This document shows, in pieces, positions 9,425 through 16,654 of a stretch of DNA of 45,872 nt; position 1 is the first letter of the stretch, and every line of letters starts with the position of its first letter. The notes under the pieces are model-generated. The model did not search any database, was not told where the DNA came from, and worked only from the letters and a program-made list of their open reading frames with translations. The DNA is taken from positions 1 to 45,872 of the forward strand of contig CALUVX010000170.1 of NCBI GenBank assembly GCA_944324295.1. Reading direction: 5' to 3'. The translations under genes were made by a program, and so were the position numbers. Origin of the DNA: Candidatus Gastranaerophilales bacterium (GTDB lineage: Bacteria > Cyanobacteriota > Vampirovibrionia > Gastranaerophilales > Gastranaerophilaceae).

Positions 9425-9751
9425 ATGATGTTTAAAAAGTTAGCTCAAAAACTTAAATTAGAAAAGACAAAACGCCATTGTGCCGCGATTAATCCGCTTG
9501 ACGTTGATTTTGATGGAAGAAAAAGTGTATTTCTCGACAAATTAACAAGAACTGCTGTCAATATGTATGAGCGGAAATGCGACATCAAAAATTTTACCAA
9601 ACTGGCACTATCCAATCCTGAAAATGAATCTCACAATGAAATTATGGATGAGCTCTTTTCTAAAGGTGTAATTGACCCGACCGAAGATGAAAAACTTCTT
9701 GAACTGTCAGATAATACAAGATTTTTAAGAGATTTGGGCCTGATTGATTAA
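9425..9751 (+). CDS. Hypothetical protein
   Basis: A 108-residue basic-to-acidic protein without a recognised domain. The first 30 residues are rich in K and R, then come INPLDVDFDGRKS and a helical tail. Two adjacent ATG codons could start it; the GGGGAT upstream fits either. A TATAAT-like box lies at about 9393-9398. The stop codon TAA overlaps no neighbour but is one base from the stop of the converging isocitrate dehydrogenase gene. Confidence 0.65.
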   Translation: MMFKKLAQKLKLEKTKRHCAAINPLDVDFDGRKSVFLDKLTRTAVNMYERKCDIKNFTKLALSNPENESHNEIMDELFSKGVIDPTEDEKLLELSDNTRFLRDLGLID

Positions 9752-9752
9752 G

Positions 9753-10751
9753 TTAAGCCAGCAAATTTGTAATTATCGCATCTGTAAATTCAGATGTTGA
9801 CAAATTTCCACCTAAATCCTTTGTATATTTACCTTGAGACAATGTTTTGAACAAAGCATTTTCAATTTTTTCAGCATAAAAAGTTTGTCCTATATATTTA
9901 AGCATTTCTATAGCAGAGAGCAATAATGCTGTCGGATTTGCTTTATTTTGTCCCTTTATATCAGGTGCAGAACCATGAACAGGCTCAAATACCGCATAAT
10001 CCAAGCCGATATTTGCCCCCTGAGCGACTCCTAATCCTCCGATTAATCCTGCACACAAATCAGATACTATATCTCCGTAAAGATTTGGAAGAACAAGAAC
10101 ATCAAATTGTGAAGGATTTTGAACTAACTGCATGCATAAATTATCAACAAGAATTTCTCGTTTTTTAATTTGGGGATAATTTTGTGAAACTTGCCTGTAA
10201 CAATCCAAAAACAACCCGTCAGAAAGCTTCATAATATTTGCTTTAGTAACAACGCAAACCTCTTGTCTGTTATTTTTAACCGCATAATCAAAAGCAAATT
10301 TACAAATTCTCTCTGATGCTTTACGGGTTATAATTTTTATACTTTCTGCAGTGTCAGCATCAACCTGACGTTCAATTCCGGCATACAGATCTTCGGTATT
10401 TTCTCTTACAACAACAATATCTACATTATTAAACTTTGTTTTTATATCTGGCAAATTTTTGCAAGGACGCAAATTGGCGAACAAATCAAGAGATTTTCGA
10501 AGCTGAACGTTTACAGAACGAAACCCTTTACCGATAGGGGTTGTAACCGGAGCCTTAAGAGCCACTTTATTTTCCTTTATAGAATTTAAGACTCTCTCGG
10601 GCAAAGGAGTGCCTTCTGTCTCAATAACATCTTCTCCGGCAGTTTGAATGTCCCAATCAATTTTAAGCCCTGAAGCTTCAATAATTTTTACAACGGCATC
10701 AGAAATCTCAGGGCCTATACCGTCTCCGTTAATCAATGTTATTCGTGTCAT
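9753..10751 (-). CDS. Isocitrate/isopropylmalate dehydrogenase family, probable NAD-dependent isocitrate dehydrogenase
   Basis: A 332-residue beta-decarboxylating dehydrogenase. It opens with ITLINGDGIGPEI, has the substrate loop SVNVQLRKSLDLFANLRP (the serine and asparagine suit isocitrate better than isopropylmalate), VVRENTEDLYAGIE, KANIMKLSDGLF, the metal-binding LYGDIVSDL and a GSAPDIKGQNKANP coenzyme loop. Length and loop point to the short NAD-linked isocitrate or homoisocitrate dehydrogenases rather than the long NADP enzyme. It would make 2-oxoglutarate for glutamate synthesis. Its start lies inside the 3' end of the small Cys protein gene, a 23-nt overlap that suggests coupled translation. 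Confidence 0.85.
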   Translation of the reverse strand: MTRITLINGDGIGPEISDAVVKIIEASGLKIDWDIQTAGEDVIETEGTPLPERVLNSIKENKVALKAPVTTPIGKGFRSVNVQLRKSLDLFANLRPCKNLPDIKTKFNNVDIVVVRENTEDLYAGIERQVDADTAESIKIITRKASERICKFAFDYAVKNNRQEVCVVTKANIMKLSDGLFLDCYRQVSQNYPQIKKREILVDNLCMQLVQNPSQFDVLVLPNLYGDIVSDLCAGLIGGLGVAQGANIGLDYAVFEPVHGSAPDIKGQNKANPTALLLSAIEMLKYIGQTFYAEKIENALFKTLSQGKYTKDLGGNLSTSEFTDAIITNLLA

Positions 10752-10947
10752 TGTTCCTCACAATATGTAATTTTCTTTCAAATTTTTCAAAAAAACCGCA
10801 ATTTGTAACAGTCAAACTATCTTCAAGATAAACAACTCCAAGTCCCAAAGCAGTTAGTAAAGGACATGAAACACCTTCTGCATAATTCTTGCAGTCCATA
10901 CACTGGTCATCATCCTCTATGAAAATTTTACCGTCTTCACAATACAT
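10729..10947 (-). CDS. Small cysteine-containing protein, probably leaderless
   Basis: A 72-residue acidic protein with cysteines at positions 3, 17, 20, 28 and 50 (YC, CMDC, SCP, NCG), suggesting metal or disulfide chemistry. I do not recognise the family. It precedes isocitrate dehydrogenase on the same strand and overlaps its start by 23 nt in another frame, so the two are likely one transcript. A good promoter places the -10 box only six bases before the ATG and there is no Shine-Dalgarno sequence, so the message is probably leaderless. Confidence 0.65.
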   Translation of the reverse strand: MYCEDGKIFIEDDDQCMDCKNYAEGVSCPLLTALGLGVVYLEDSLTVTNCGFFEKFERKLHIVRNNDTNNID

Positions 10948-10953
10948 AGTCTA

Positions 10954-10982
10954 ATTATACAACTTATTGGCAGGTTTGTAAA
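10954..10982 (-). promoter_or_regulatory. Promoter giving a leaderless transcript
   Basis: On the minus strand, TTTACA (10977-10982), a 17-nt spacer and a perfect TATAAT (10954-10959) are followed by six bases and then the ATG at 10947. Normal initiation about seven bases after the -10 box falls on the start codon. Confidence 0.65.
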
Positions 10983-11014
10983 TATTAACAAATCTTAACA
11001 AAATAAAACTTAAG

Positions 11015-11040
11015 GGCAATTTTTTCAAACAAAAATTTTT
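11015..11040 (+). promoter_or_regulatory. GGCAAT upstream element, copy A
   Basis: GGCAATTTT begins here, with AAAAATTTTT ten bases after GGCAAT. The same two blocks at the same spacing occur ahead of the paralogous gene at 12106, and a related form lies upstream of the minus-strand gene ending at 38816. It probably marks a shared promoter or operator. Confidence 0.45.
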
Positions 11041-11081
11041 TATGTAATTAAGGTAGGTTATAAAAAATTAGGTAGGTAAAT

Positions 11082-11981
11082 ATGGGAATAAGTTCCATTG
11101 CATCAAAAGGTTGGAATTATTTTAAACGCGCCGGTAAATTGTACCCAGACTTTGTACTTGGTACGGGTAATGAAAAATTTACACAGGCTGTTCGTGAAAC
11201 AGTTAGAGGACGCAAAACAGCCGGTCAATCCTATATGGAATCCGTTTGGTCAGGCATAAAAAAGGGGACACAAGAGGCAGAAAAACACAATGACAAAATG
11301 ATTAAACAGCATGGAAATTTCTGGAAAAGTACCTGGCATTCTATAAAAAGCACCCCTAATGTTGTTAAAGCGGGATGGAGATATGGTACAATCCAAGCAA
11401 CAAAAGCAGGTAAAACAGGATTTTCAAAATTCTGGTCTCAATTTAAAGGCTCTATGAAAGGCTTAGGCAAAAGAATGCCTTTAATAGGAACATTAATGAT
11501 TGCAGTAACAGAACTTCCCAATATATTCTCAGCATTTAAAGATAAAGGTATAGTCGGCGGCATAACAGAAACAGGCAAAGCCGGATTAAGACTCGGTGCC
11601 GGAATAACAGGTGCAGCCATAGGTCAGGCATTAATACCTATTCCTATTGTCGGAGGTATCGTAGGTTATATAGCAGGCGACTGGTTAATGAGTAAGTTCA
11701 CCGGAAAAAGCCACTCTGAAAAGAAAGCAGAAGCAGAAGAAGCACAAAAACAACAGCAGGCAATGATGCAGCAATATGGTATGAATCCGTTTGGAGTTGG
11801 TATGGGAATTCCGAATACAACAGCAGCTCAACAAATGCCAAATATTCCTCAACCAACAATGACTCCACAGCAATTAATGGCAATGCAGCAGATGTTGTAT
11901 GCAGGCGGAATGACAAATCCAATGGATCAAGATTTTATGGCTATGACCTCCGGTATGAACAGACTTAATTATCAATGTTAA
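11082..11981 (+). CDS. Hypothetical glycine-zipper protein (paralogue 1)
   Basis: A 299-residue protein of no known family. The N-terminal 130 residues are basic and tryptophan-rich (residues 1-125), followed by LIGTLMIAVTELPNIFSAF and a Gly/Ala-rich stretch (about 160-200) with repeated GxxxG spacing, typical of membrane-inserting glycine zippers. The tail from residue 210 is rich in Gln, Met and Pro. The middle region matches the gene at 12106 in order and spacing, so they are tandem paralogues. The Shine-Dalgarno sequence is AGGTAGG. The protein probably associates with a membrane; a role in the envelope is a guess. Confidence 0.75.
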   Translation: MGISSIASKGWNYFKRAGKLYPDFVLGTGNEKFTQAVRETVRGRKTAGQSYMESVWSGIKKGTQEAEKHNDKMIKQHGNFWKSTWHSIKSTPNVVKAGWRYGTIQATKAGKTGFSKFWSQFKGSMKGLGKRMPLIGTLMIAVTELPNIFSAFKDKGIVGGITETGKAGLRLGAGITGAAIGQALIPIPIVGGIVGYIAGDWLMSKFTGKSHSEKKAEAEEAQKQQQAMMQQYGMNPFGVGMGIPNTTAAQQMPNIPQPTMTPQQLMAMQQMLYAGGMTNPMDQDFMAMTSGMNRLNYQC

Positions 11982-12034
11982 AATCGCGGCGCTATTTTAT
12001 AATGTGCCGCATTTTAACAATTCTTTACAAAATA

Positions 12035-12077
12035 GGCAATTTTATTAAATAAAAATTTTTATATTAAATATACGGGG
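12035..12077 (+). promoter_or_regulatory. GGCAAT upstream element, copy B
   Basis: GGCAAT (12035-12040), then ten bases, AAAAATTTTT, ATATT and GGGG at 12074-12077. It matches copy A through the AT block and the minus-strand copy C (38831-38872) through the GGGG end, and is preceded by TTCTTTACAAA, as copy C is. Confidence 0.45.
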
Positions 12078-12105
12078 AAATTATAAATAAATAAGGGAAA
12101 AGAAA

Positions 12106-13479
12106 ATGACAGATGTTAATTCAGTGCAAAACCAAAATTTAGCGCTTGCAAACTGGCTCTATGGAGTACAAAATGTGCAAACTCCACAACATAGTATAAC
12201 AAACGAACTGGGTACAAATATAGCTTTCGGGGTTCCTTTAATAGCTGGGGCACCTGTAGCTATTAAATATGGTTCTAAGCCTTATCAGGTATACAAGGAA
12301 ATGAAAGGTTCATCAAACGTAAATTACTTTCAAGCCTGGAAAAATCTTAACGAAAAAAATAAAGCATTAACAGCGCATCTTAAAGATGATAAAAGCTTTA
12401 TACAGACAATGAAAAATAAACATGAGTACAAAAATCTAATAAACTACGAAAAAGAACTTCCATCATATAATGCCAAAACAGACGTTAGCAAATTAAACGC
12501 CAAACAGCTTGCAAAACTTGAGAATACAAAAATTAAAAGCGGCTATTATGATGAGGCCAAAAGACTTATACAAGAAGCTAAAGATAAAAAAATGACAGGG
12601 GCAGAATTAAAAGAACAGCTCAAAAAAATCAGGGCAGCAATTCAAAAGGGAGATTTAAAGGTTAATGAAGCTCTTCAAAACGGAACAATTAAACCAACCT
12701 CAAAAACCGGTAAAGCATCACACTGGCTAAAAACAAAAACAGGGGTATATAAAGCTGAAAGCAAACTTTTGCAGACCTCAAAAGGGGCATCAGCCCTTAA
12801 ATTAGCAAAAAAAGGTGTAAAAGGAACCTGGATTATGGCAGCTATTGAAGGTGTTCTGGAAATTCCGGATGTTATTAAAGCATATAATATCGATAAAGAA
12901 GAAAAGAAACAAGGAATAAGTAACAACAGAGGTAATAAACAACTTGCTAAATCGGCAACAAAAGTTGGAGCAAGTGTCCTTGGATATGCTGCGGGTGCAG
13001 CCGCTGCAGGCGCAATAGCCGGTACAGTAGTTCCGGGTATAGGAAACGTTGCAGGTGCAGTTATTGGATTTGTCGGTGGTTTGATAGGCGGAGCAATAGC
13101 GAGCTGGGGAGCTGGAAAAGTTATGGATGCCGCACTTGGCGAAAAAGACTCACTAAATAAATCAGAAGCCGAGATATACGCAGAAGAACAAAATAATAAA
13201 AAACAGGAAGCAGCAAAACAACTTGCCCAAAATGCATCAGAATCAGCAGATGTACAAGAAGAACTTCTTTTAGCGACAGCCCAAAAGGCACAAGAAGAAG
13301 GCGGATTTGATGATGAAGAAACTCTTAACGCATTCAATGAGCTTGTAGCACAACGGGAAAGTACAGTAGAAGAATCTGAAAGTTTAAACAATTATAATCA
13401 ATATTTAGATAACACATCACAGTATGATCCTGTAGTAAGTCAACTTGAAACAATAGCAAACTTAAATTATGCAGCATAA
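12106..13479 (+). CDS. Hypothetical glycine-zipper protein (paralogue 2)
   Basis: A 457-residue protein without a named domain. Residues 1-210 are lysine-rich and helical. A segment around 240-260 (GTWIMAAIEGVLEIPDVIKAY) corresponds to the equivalent segment of the preceding gene, and residues 285-335 form a dense Gly/Ala zipper with several GxxxG steps that could span a membrane. The C-terminal 110 residues are acidic and Gln/Glu-rich, like a coiled coil or disordered tail. It is followed by a strong terminator. The antisense open frame inside it arises from Ala/Gly codons and is not real. Confidence 0.75.
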   Translation: MTDVNSVQNQNLALANWLYGVQNVQTPQHSITNELGTNIAFGVPLIAGAPVAIKYGSKPYQVYKEMKGSSNVNYFQAWKNLNEKNKALTAHLKDDKSFIQTMKNKHEYKNLINYEKELPSYNAKTDVSKLNAKQLAKLENTKIKSGYYDEAKRLIQEAKDKKMTGAELKEQLKKIRAAIQKGDLKVNEALQNGTIKPTSKTGKASHWLKTKTGVYKAESKLLQTSKGASALKLAKKGVKGTWIMAAIEGVLEIPDVIKAYNIDKEEKKQGISNNRGNKQLAKSATKVGASVLGYAAGAAAAGAIAGTVVPGIGNVAGAVIGFVGGLIGGAIASWGAGKVMDAALGEKDSLNKSEAEIYAEEQNNKKQEAAKQLAQNASESADVQEELLLATAQKAQEEGGFDDEETLNAFNELVAQRESTVEESESLNNYNQYLDNTSQYDPVVSQLETIANLNYAA

Positions 13480-13482
13480 AAA

Positions 13483-13507
13483 AAGAACCGTAATACGGTT
13501 CTTTTTC
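13483..13507. terminator. Bidirectional terminator
   Basis: AAGAACCGTA pairs with TACGGTTCTT around one base, with T-rich sequence on the plus side and A-rich sequence before it. It can close both the 12106 gene and the converging small gene at 13511-13684. Confidence 0.8.
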
Positions 13508-13510
13508 TTT

Positions 13511-13684
13511 CTAAAATGATGAAACGTTAAAATCTCGTTCGGATTTACTTGTGGTGCACTCTAACACATTTTTAAAAAATCGTTCAATTGCTGACTCCAT
13601 TGAAAAAATTTCTTCTTTCAATGCCTTGTAACTTTCTTCCCTAACATCTCTTAGGGCTGTTTCAAAAATTTCATCATGATACAT
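13511..13684 (-). CDS. Small acidic helical protein, 57 residues
   Basis: A short gene beginning MYHDEIFETALRDV and ending DFNVSSF. It has a clear AAGGAG Shine-Dalgarno sequence eight bases ahead of the ATG and stops just before a terminator hairpin. The sequence is highly charged and predicted helical, with a single Cys. No family is recognised. The start signal plus terminator make it a believable gene despite its size. Confidence 0.6.
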   Translation of the reverse strand: MYHDEIFETALRDVREESYKALKEEIFSMESAIERFFKNVLECTTSKSERDFNVSSF

Positions 13685-13885
13685 GACTATCTCCTTAAAA
13701 AATTAACTCCCGTAGACTTTATTTGGTAATTTTAAATTACTATAAAAGGCTACTTCACTTATTCCCATAACGGCATTTTTTCGAACAATCTTTAAGGAAA
13801 ATAATAATATTGTTACAAAATTTATTATTCCTACAAAATAAAAAAAGTTTAATGTAAAATATTATAATATTATAGGGGAAGTAGA

Positions 13886-14722
13886 ATGGTAACAGATTTT
13901 CTAACAAGTTATGATTATTATTCAAGCAGGCGTGATATGGAAGTTATATCACAAATCGTTGAATCTCTGAAAAAGATTCTTGAAGAAGATAAACTTCAAT
14001 CGCAGCCGCTATTTTTAAAAACATCAGAAAATCTTATCTTGAACATCGCAAGAAAAGTTGTTCAGGAAAAAAAGAAAACTTTTCTTATAGGTATTACAGG
14101 AGAAAGCGCATCAGGCAAAACTGTCTTTGTTGACAATACAATTAAGGCCTGTGTAAAAGAGAAAAAAGAAGGTATTTACACAGTAATCAGGTGCGATGAT
14201 TACTATAAAGACACATCTAAAGAATTACTAGAAGCCGGCAGTTATGAAGCATTATTCAAAACTGGTTTCAGTTTCGACACTCCGGATGCAATTGATTTAG
14301 ATTTAATGAAAAAACATCTTATGAAACTTAAAACAGGAAAAGAAATCACATCTCCAAAATATGATTTTGTAACCTGTGTCTCAAACCCCGAAGGAGATCC
14401 TAAAAAACCTGCAAAAGTAGTTTTAACGGAAGGCTTATATGTATTAAATGAAGGTTTAAGAGACATTATGGATGTAAAAGTCTATGTCTATACACCTCTT
14501 GAAGTTATTAAAGACAGATGGTACAGAAGAGCTGCATTAAGAGGTAAAACAGGAAAAGCCGCAGATTTACAGTTCCAAGATGTAAACAAGACAGCACAAC
14601 AATACATTAGACCTGCTTATCAAATATCAGATGCAGTTATTAACGGTATGGTGTCTCAGGAATATATCCAAGAAATAACAGATAATATATTTAACACTCT
14701 TAAAAATATAGTTGAATATTAA
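13886..14722 (+). CDS. Uridine kinase-like nucleoside kinase
   Basis: A 278-residue P-loop kinase of the uridine kinase/phosphoribulokinase family. After a 65-residue N-terminal extension, the Walker A motif GITGESASGKT lies at about residues 70-80, followed by VIRCDDYYKD (the conserved DDYY/DDFY acceptor-site motif), the F-D-x-P-D-A-I-D-L-D segment, LTEGLYVLNE as the Walker B region and a lid segment DRWYRRAALRG. Uridine kinases phosphorylate uridine and cytidine in pyrimidine salvage. The N-terminal extension and the poor match to the canonical Udk lid mean the true substrate could differ. Single-gene unit with its own terminator. Confidence 0.75.
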   Translation: MVTDFLTSYDYYSSRRDMEVISQIVESLKKILEEDKLQSQPLFLKTSENLILNIARKVVQEKKKTFLIGITGESASGKTVFVDNTIKACVKEKKEGIYTVIRCDDYYKDTSKELLEAGSYEALFKTGFSFDTPDAIDLDLMKKHLMKLKTGKEITSPKYDFVTCVSNPEGDPKKPAKVVLTEGLYVLNEGLRDIMDVKVYVYTPLEVIKDRWYRRAALRGKTGKAADLQFQDVNKTAQQYIRPAYQISDAVINGMVSQEYIQEITDNIFNTLKNIVEY

Positions 14723-14723
14723 A

Positions 14724-14749
14724 AAAGAGCCATAAAGGCTCTTTTTTTT
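14724..14749. terminator. Terminator of the nucleoside kinase gene
   Basis: AAAGAGCC pairs with GGCTCTTT around ATAAA, followed by a run of T on the plus strand and preceded by A on the other. It can also serve the converging CxxC protein gene. Confidence 0.8.
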
Positions 14750-15107
14750 AATGCCCGCAGGATGTGCAGCGCGGTTGTATTGTTTCTATATAAATTCTAT
14801 CACAGGTATTGCAGTTTTCTTCAGCAAATGCCTTCCTGCAAGTAGGACAAGGCTGCATTTTTATTCTGGTACACTCATCACATTTTACCTTTTTAACTTT
14901 ACACTTGTTGCAATTTTTAAATCCCGTAAACGGATTCAGACTAAAATTTGTTTTATTTTCGCCAATACCCATATATGGCAGCGGGTTAAGATAAGAAAGA
15001 TACGGCAAAGGATTTAAAGATTGTGCTCCTTCCCAAGCTGCAAAGGCTCCCTGAGTTGAAAATGATATAGCACCAATTAATGCTAATGTAATACATAAAT
15101 TTTTCAT
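14748..15107 (-). CDS. Secreted cysteine-rich protein with five CxxC motifs
   Basis: A 119-residue protein with a classical signal peptide (about residues 1-23, cleavage after AFA). The mature part first repeats a Leu-Asn-Pro-Leu-Pro-Tyr unit, and the C-terminal half contains CNKC, CDEC, CPTC, CNTC and CTSC plus one further Cys. The pairs are evenly spaced, like zinc ribbons or a disulfide-rich knot; no catalytic thioredoxin fold is apparent. Outside the cytoplasm these could bind metal or form disulfides. I know no named family. Confidence 0.7.
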   Translation of the reverse strand: MKNLCITLALIGAISFSTQGAFAAWEGAQSLNPLPYLSYLNPLPYMGIGENKTNFSLNPFTGFKNCNKCKVKKVKCDECTRIKMQPCPTCRKAFAEENCNTCDRIYIETIQPRCTSCGH

Positions 15108-15201
15108 AAAATACTCCCATTTTAAAATTATAAATATATAAACTTTGTTTACATATTTATAATAAACTTTTTAAATACTCTTTACCATATCCTAAATAAT
15201 A

Positions 15202-15227
15202 AGAGGACTGCCCGAAAGCAGTCCTCT
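15202..15227 (-). terminator. Terminator of the SLH-domain gene
   Basis: A perfect 10-bp stem, AGAGGACTGC with GCAGTCCTCT, around a 6-nt loop. On the minus strand it is followed by the T-rich TTATTATTT. It lies 33 nt past the SLH gene stop codon. Confidence 0.75.
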
Positions 15228-15259
15228 AAAAGTTTAATATTTATCCTTACAATTTATTA

Positions 15260-16534
15260 TTATAAAGATTGGTTTACTCTGTCTAAAGCAGCGTCATCTA
15301 ACAAGATAACATATACTGTTTCACCGTCTTTTGCATGGTATTGAAGACCTTTAGTAATAAGACCGGTTGCAAGACCAACTGCAGCACCTACAGGAAGACC
15401 GATTGCAACACCAGTACCTATAACATCCGGGCTAGGAATAAAAGCAAAGCCTACACCTGCACCGGTACCAACAGCGCCGCCAGTTAAAGTGCATAAAACC
15501 AATTTACCTGTAGTCATCCAAGGACCTTCTTTTAAAGAATAATCTTTAGAAAATGGTTTTGCATTAAATGCAGCTTCCTTACCGTTAGGTAAAATTATTT
15601 TTTGCAATTGAGGATAAACTCTTGCATTTTTGTTAAACCATTTTGGATCTTTAATTTCATTAATTTGAGCTACGAATTTAGTGTTAGCAGGAATAATAAG
15701 TGTTCCTTCTTCTGTAAATATATCTTCATTAGCTACAAAATTAACGATATCACCTGCTTTGTGATCTTCAGATTTGAATTTTTCGTCAAAAGCGACAACC
15801 AAAACGTTACCTTCACCGATAACACTCTGAACATTGTTCACTTTTACTTCATTGTTCGGAGCATTTCTTTTAACATCAAGGTGTTCAATTCTTGTTTCAC
15901 CGAGATATTGCTGCTTAACAAGGTCTAATTTTTCTTTAAGTCTAGCTAAAAGAACTGCAGCTTCAGCTCTTGACAAATTATCATTCGGTCTCAACTCTCT
16001 TGAATCAGGATAGTTTACGTAAATACCATAATTAATGGTTTTTGCATAAACATTTTTAGCCCAAGCAGGTACAGCTGAAGCATCTTTAAATTGATTTAAG
16101 ATAGATTTATCAGCATCCATATCTTTAGTAATATGGCTGATAACAGATTGAGCTTCTGATCTCAAAACAGCCTTATTCGGTTTAAAAGTTTTGTCCGGGT
16201 AACCGTAAACCAAACCTAACTGTTGAGAACGTAAAATATTGTCATAGTTAGGGTTTGATTTTGATACATCTGAAAATTGATTAGAAATAGTAACATTCAA
16301 ATTTTCATCAGATAAAACTTTTAATAAAGCATTAACAAATTCAACCCTTGTCATATCACCTTCAGGGTTGAAACGATTACCGGAAAGAGTCATAATATTA
16401 TTGTCTACAACAATATTAATTTCTTTACTAGCCCAGTAATTTTGTCCGACATCAGCAATAGAGGCTGCCAAGGCCGGGACTACATTAAATGACAACAAAC
16501 ATAGAGTCATCAATCCCGCAATAAATTTTTTCAT
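15260..16534 (-). CDS. S-layer homology (SLH) domain envelope protein
   Basis: A 424-residue exported protein. The signal peptide occupies residues 1-23. Three SLH modules follow (about 24-85, 86-145 and 150-200), with markers such as FNPEGDMTRVEFVNAL, YGYPDKTFKPNKAVLRSEA and RPNDNLSRAEAAVLLARL. SLH modules bind pyruvylated or other secondary wall polymers, and in cyanobacteria anchor outer-membrane proteins to peptidoglycan. The C-terminal half is beta-rich and then has a Gly-rich hydrophobic segment (about 360-400) that could insert into a membrane. It has its own promoter and terminator. Confidence 0.85.
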   Translation of the reverse strand: MKKFIAGLMTLCLLSFNVVPALAASIADVGQNYWASKEINIVVDNNIMTLSGNRFNPEGDMTRVEFVNALLKVLSDENLNVTISNQFSDVSKSNPNYDNILRSQQLGLVYGYPDKTFKPNKAVLRSEAQSVISHITKDMDADKSILNQFKDASAVPAWAKNVYAKTINYGIYVNYPDSRELRPNDNLSRAEAAVLLARLKEKLDLVKQQYLGETRIEHLDVKRNAPNNEVKVNNVQSVIGEGNVLVVAFDEKFKSEDHKAGDIVNFVANEDIFTEEGTLIIPANTKFVAQINEIKDPKWFNKNARVYPQLQKIILPNGKEAAFNAKPFSKDYSLKEGPWMTTGKLVLCTLTGGAVGTGAGVGFAFIPSPDVIGTGVAIGLPVGAAVGLATGLITKGLQYHAKDGETVYVILLDDAALDRVNQSL

Positions 16535-16549
16535 CTTTAATTCCTCATA

Positions 16550-16561
16550 TTTACTAGTAAA
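16550..16561. promoter_or_regulatory. Palindrome in the SLH gene leader
   Basis: The 12-base perfect palindrome TTTACTAGTAAA lies between the SLH promoter and its start codon, in a position suitable for an operator. No regulator can be named, and a palindrome of AT-rich bases this short can occur by chance. Confidence 0.3.
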
Positions 16562-16576
16562 CCTTTTTCGTGTATT

Positions 16577-16605
16577 ATTATATCGTAATTATTATTTTTT
16601 GTAAA
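16577..16605 (-). promoter_or_regulatory. Promoter of the SLH-domain gene
   Basis: On the minus strand, TTTACA (16600-16605) and a perfect TATAAT (16577-16582) are separated by 17 nt. It is divergent from pyruvate kinase. Confidence 0.65.
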
Positions 16606-16654
16606 CATGTAATTATAATTTTAATAAATTTTACCCAATATAGAAAGGAAGAAT

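Noticed and set aside
12675-13391. A 238-codon open frame on the minus strand
   Set aside because: It lies wholly inside the 12106 gene, is composed of Ser/Ala/Pro/Phe expected from antisense of Ala/Gly/Glu codons, and has no start signal.
13641-13760. Second tiny minus-strand frame of 21 codons beginning MGISEVAFYS
   Set aside because: It has no Shine-Dalgarno sequence and is too short to judge; only the following 57-residue frame is supported.
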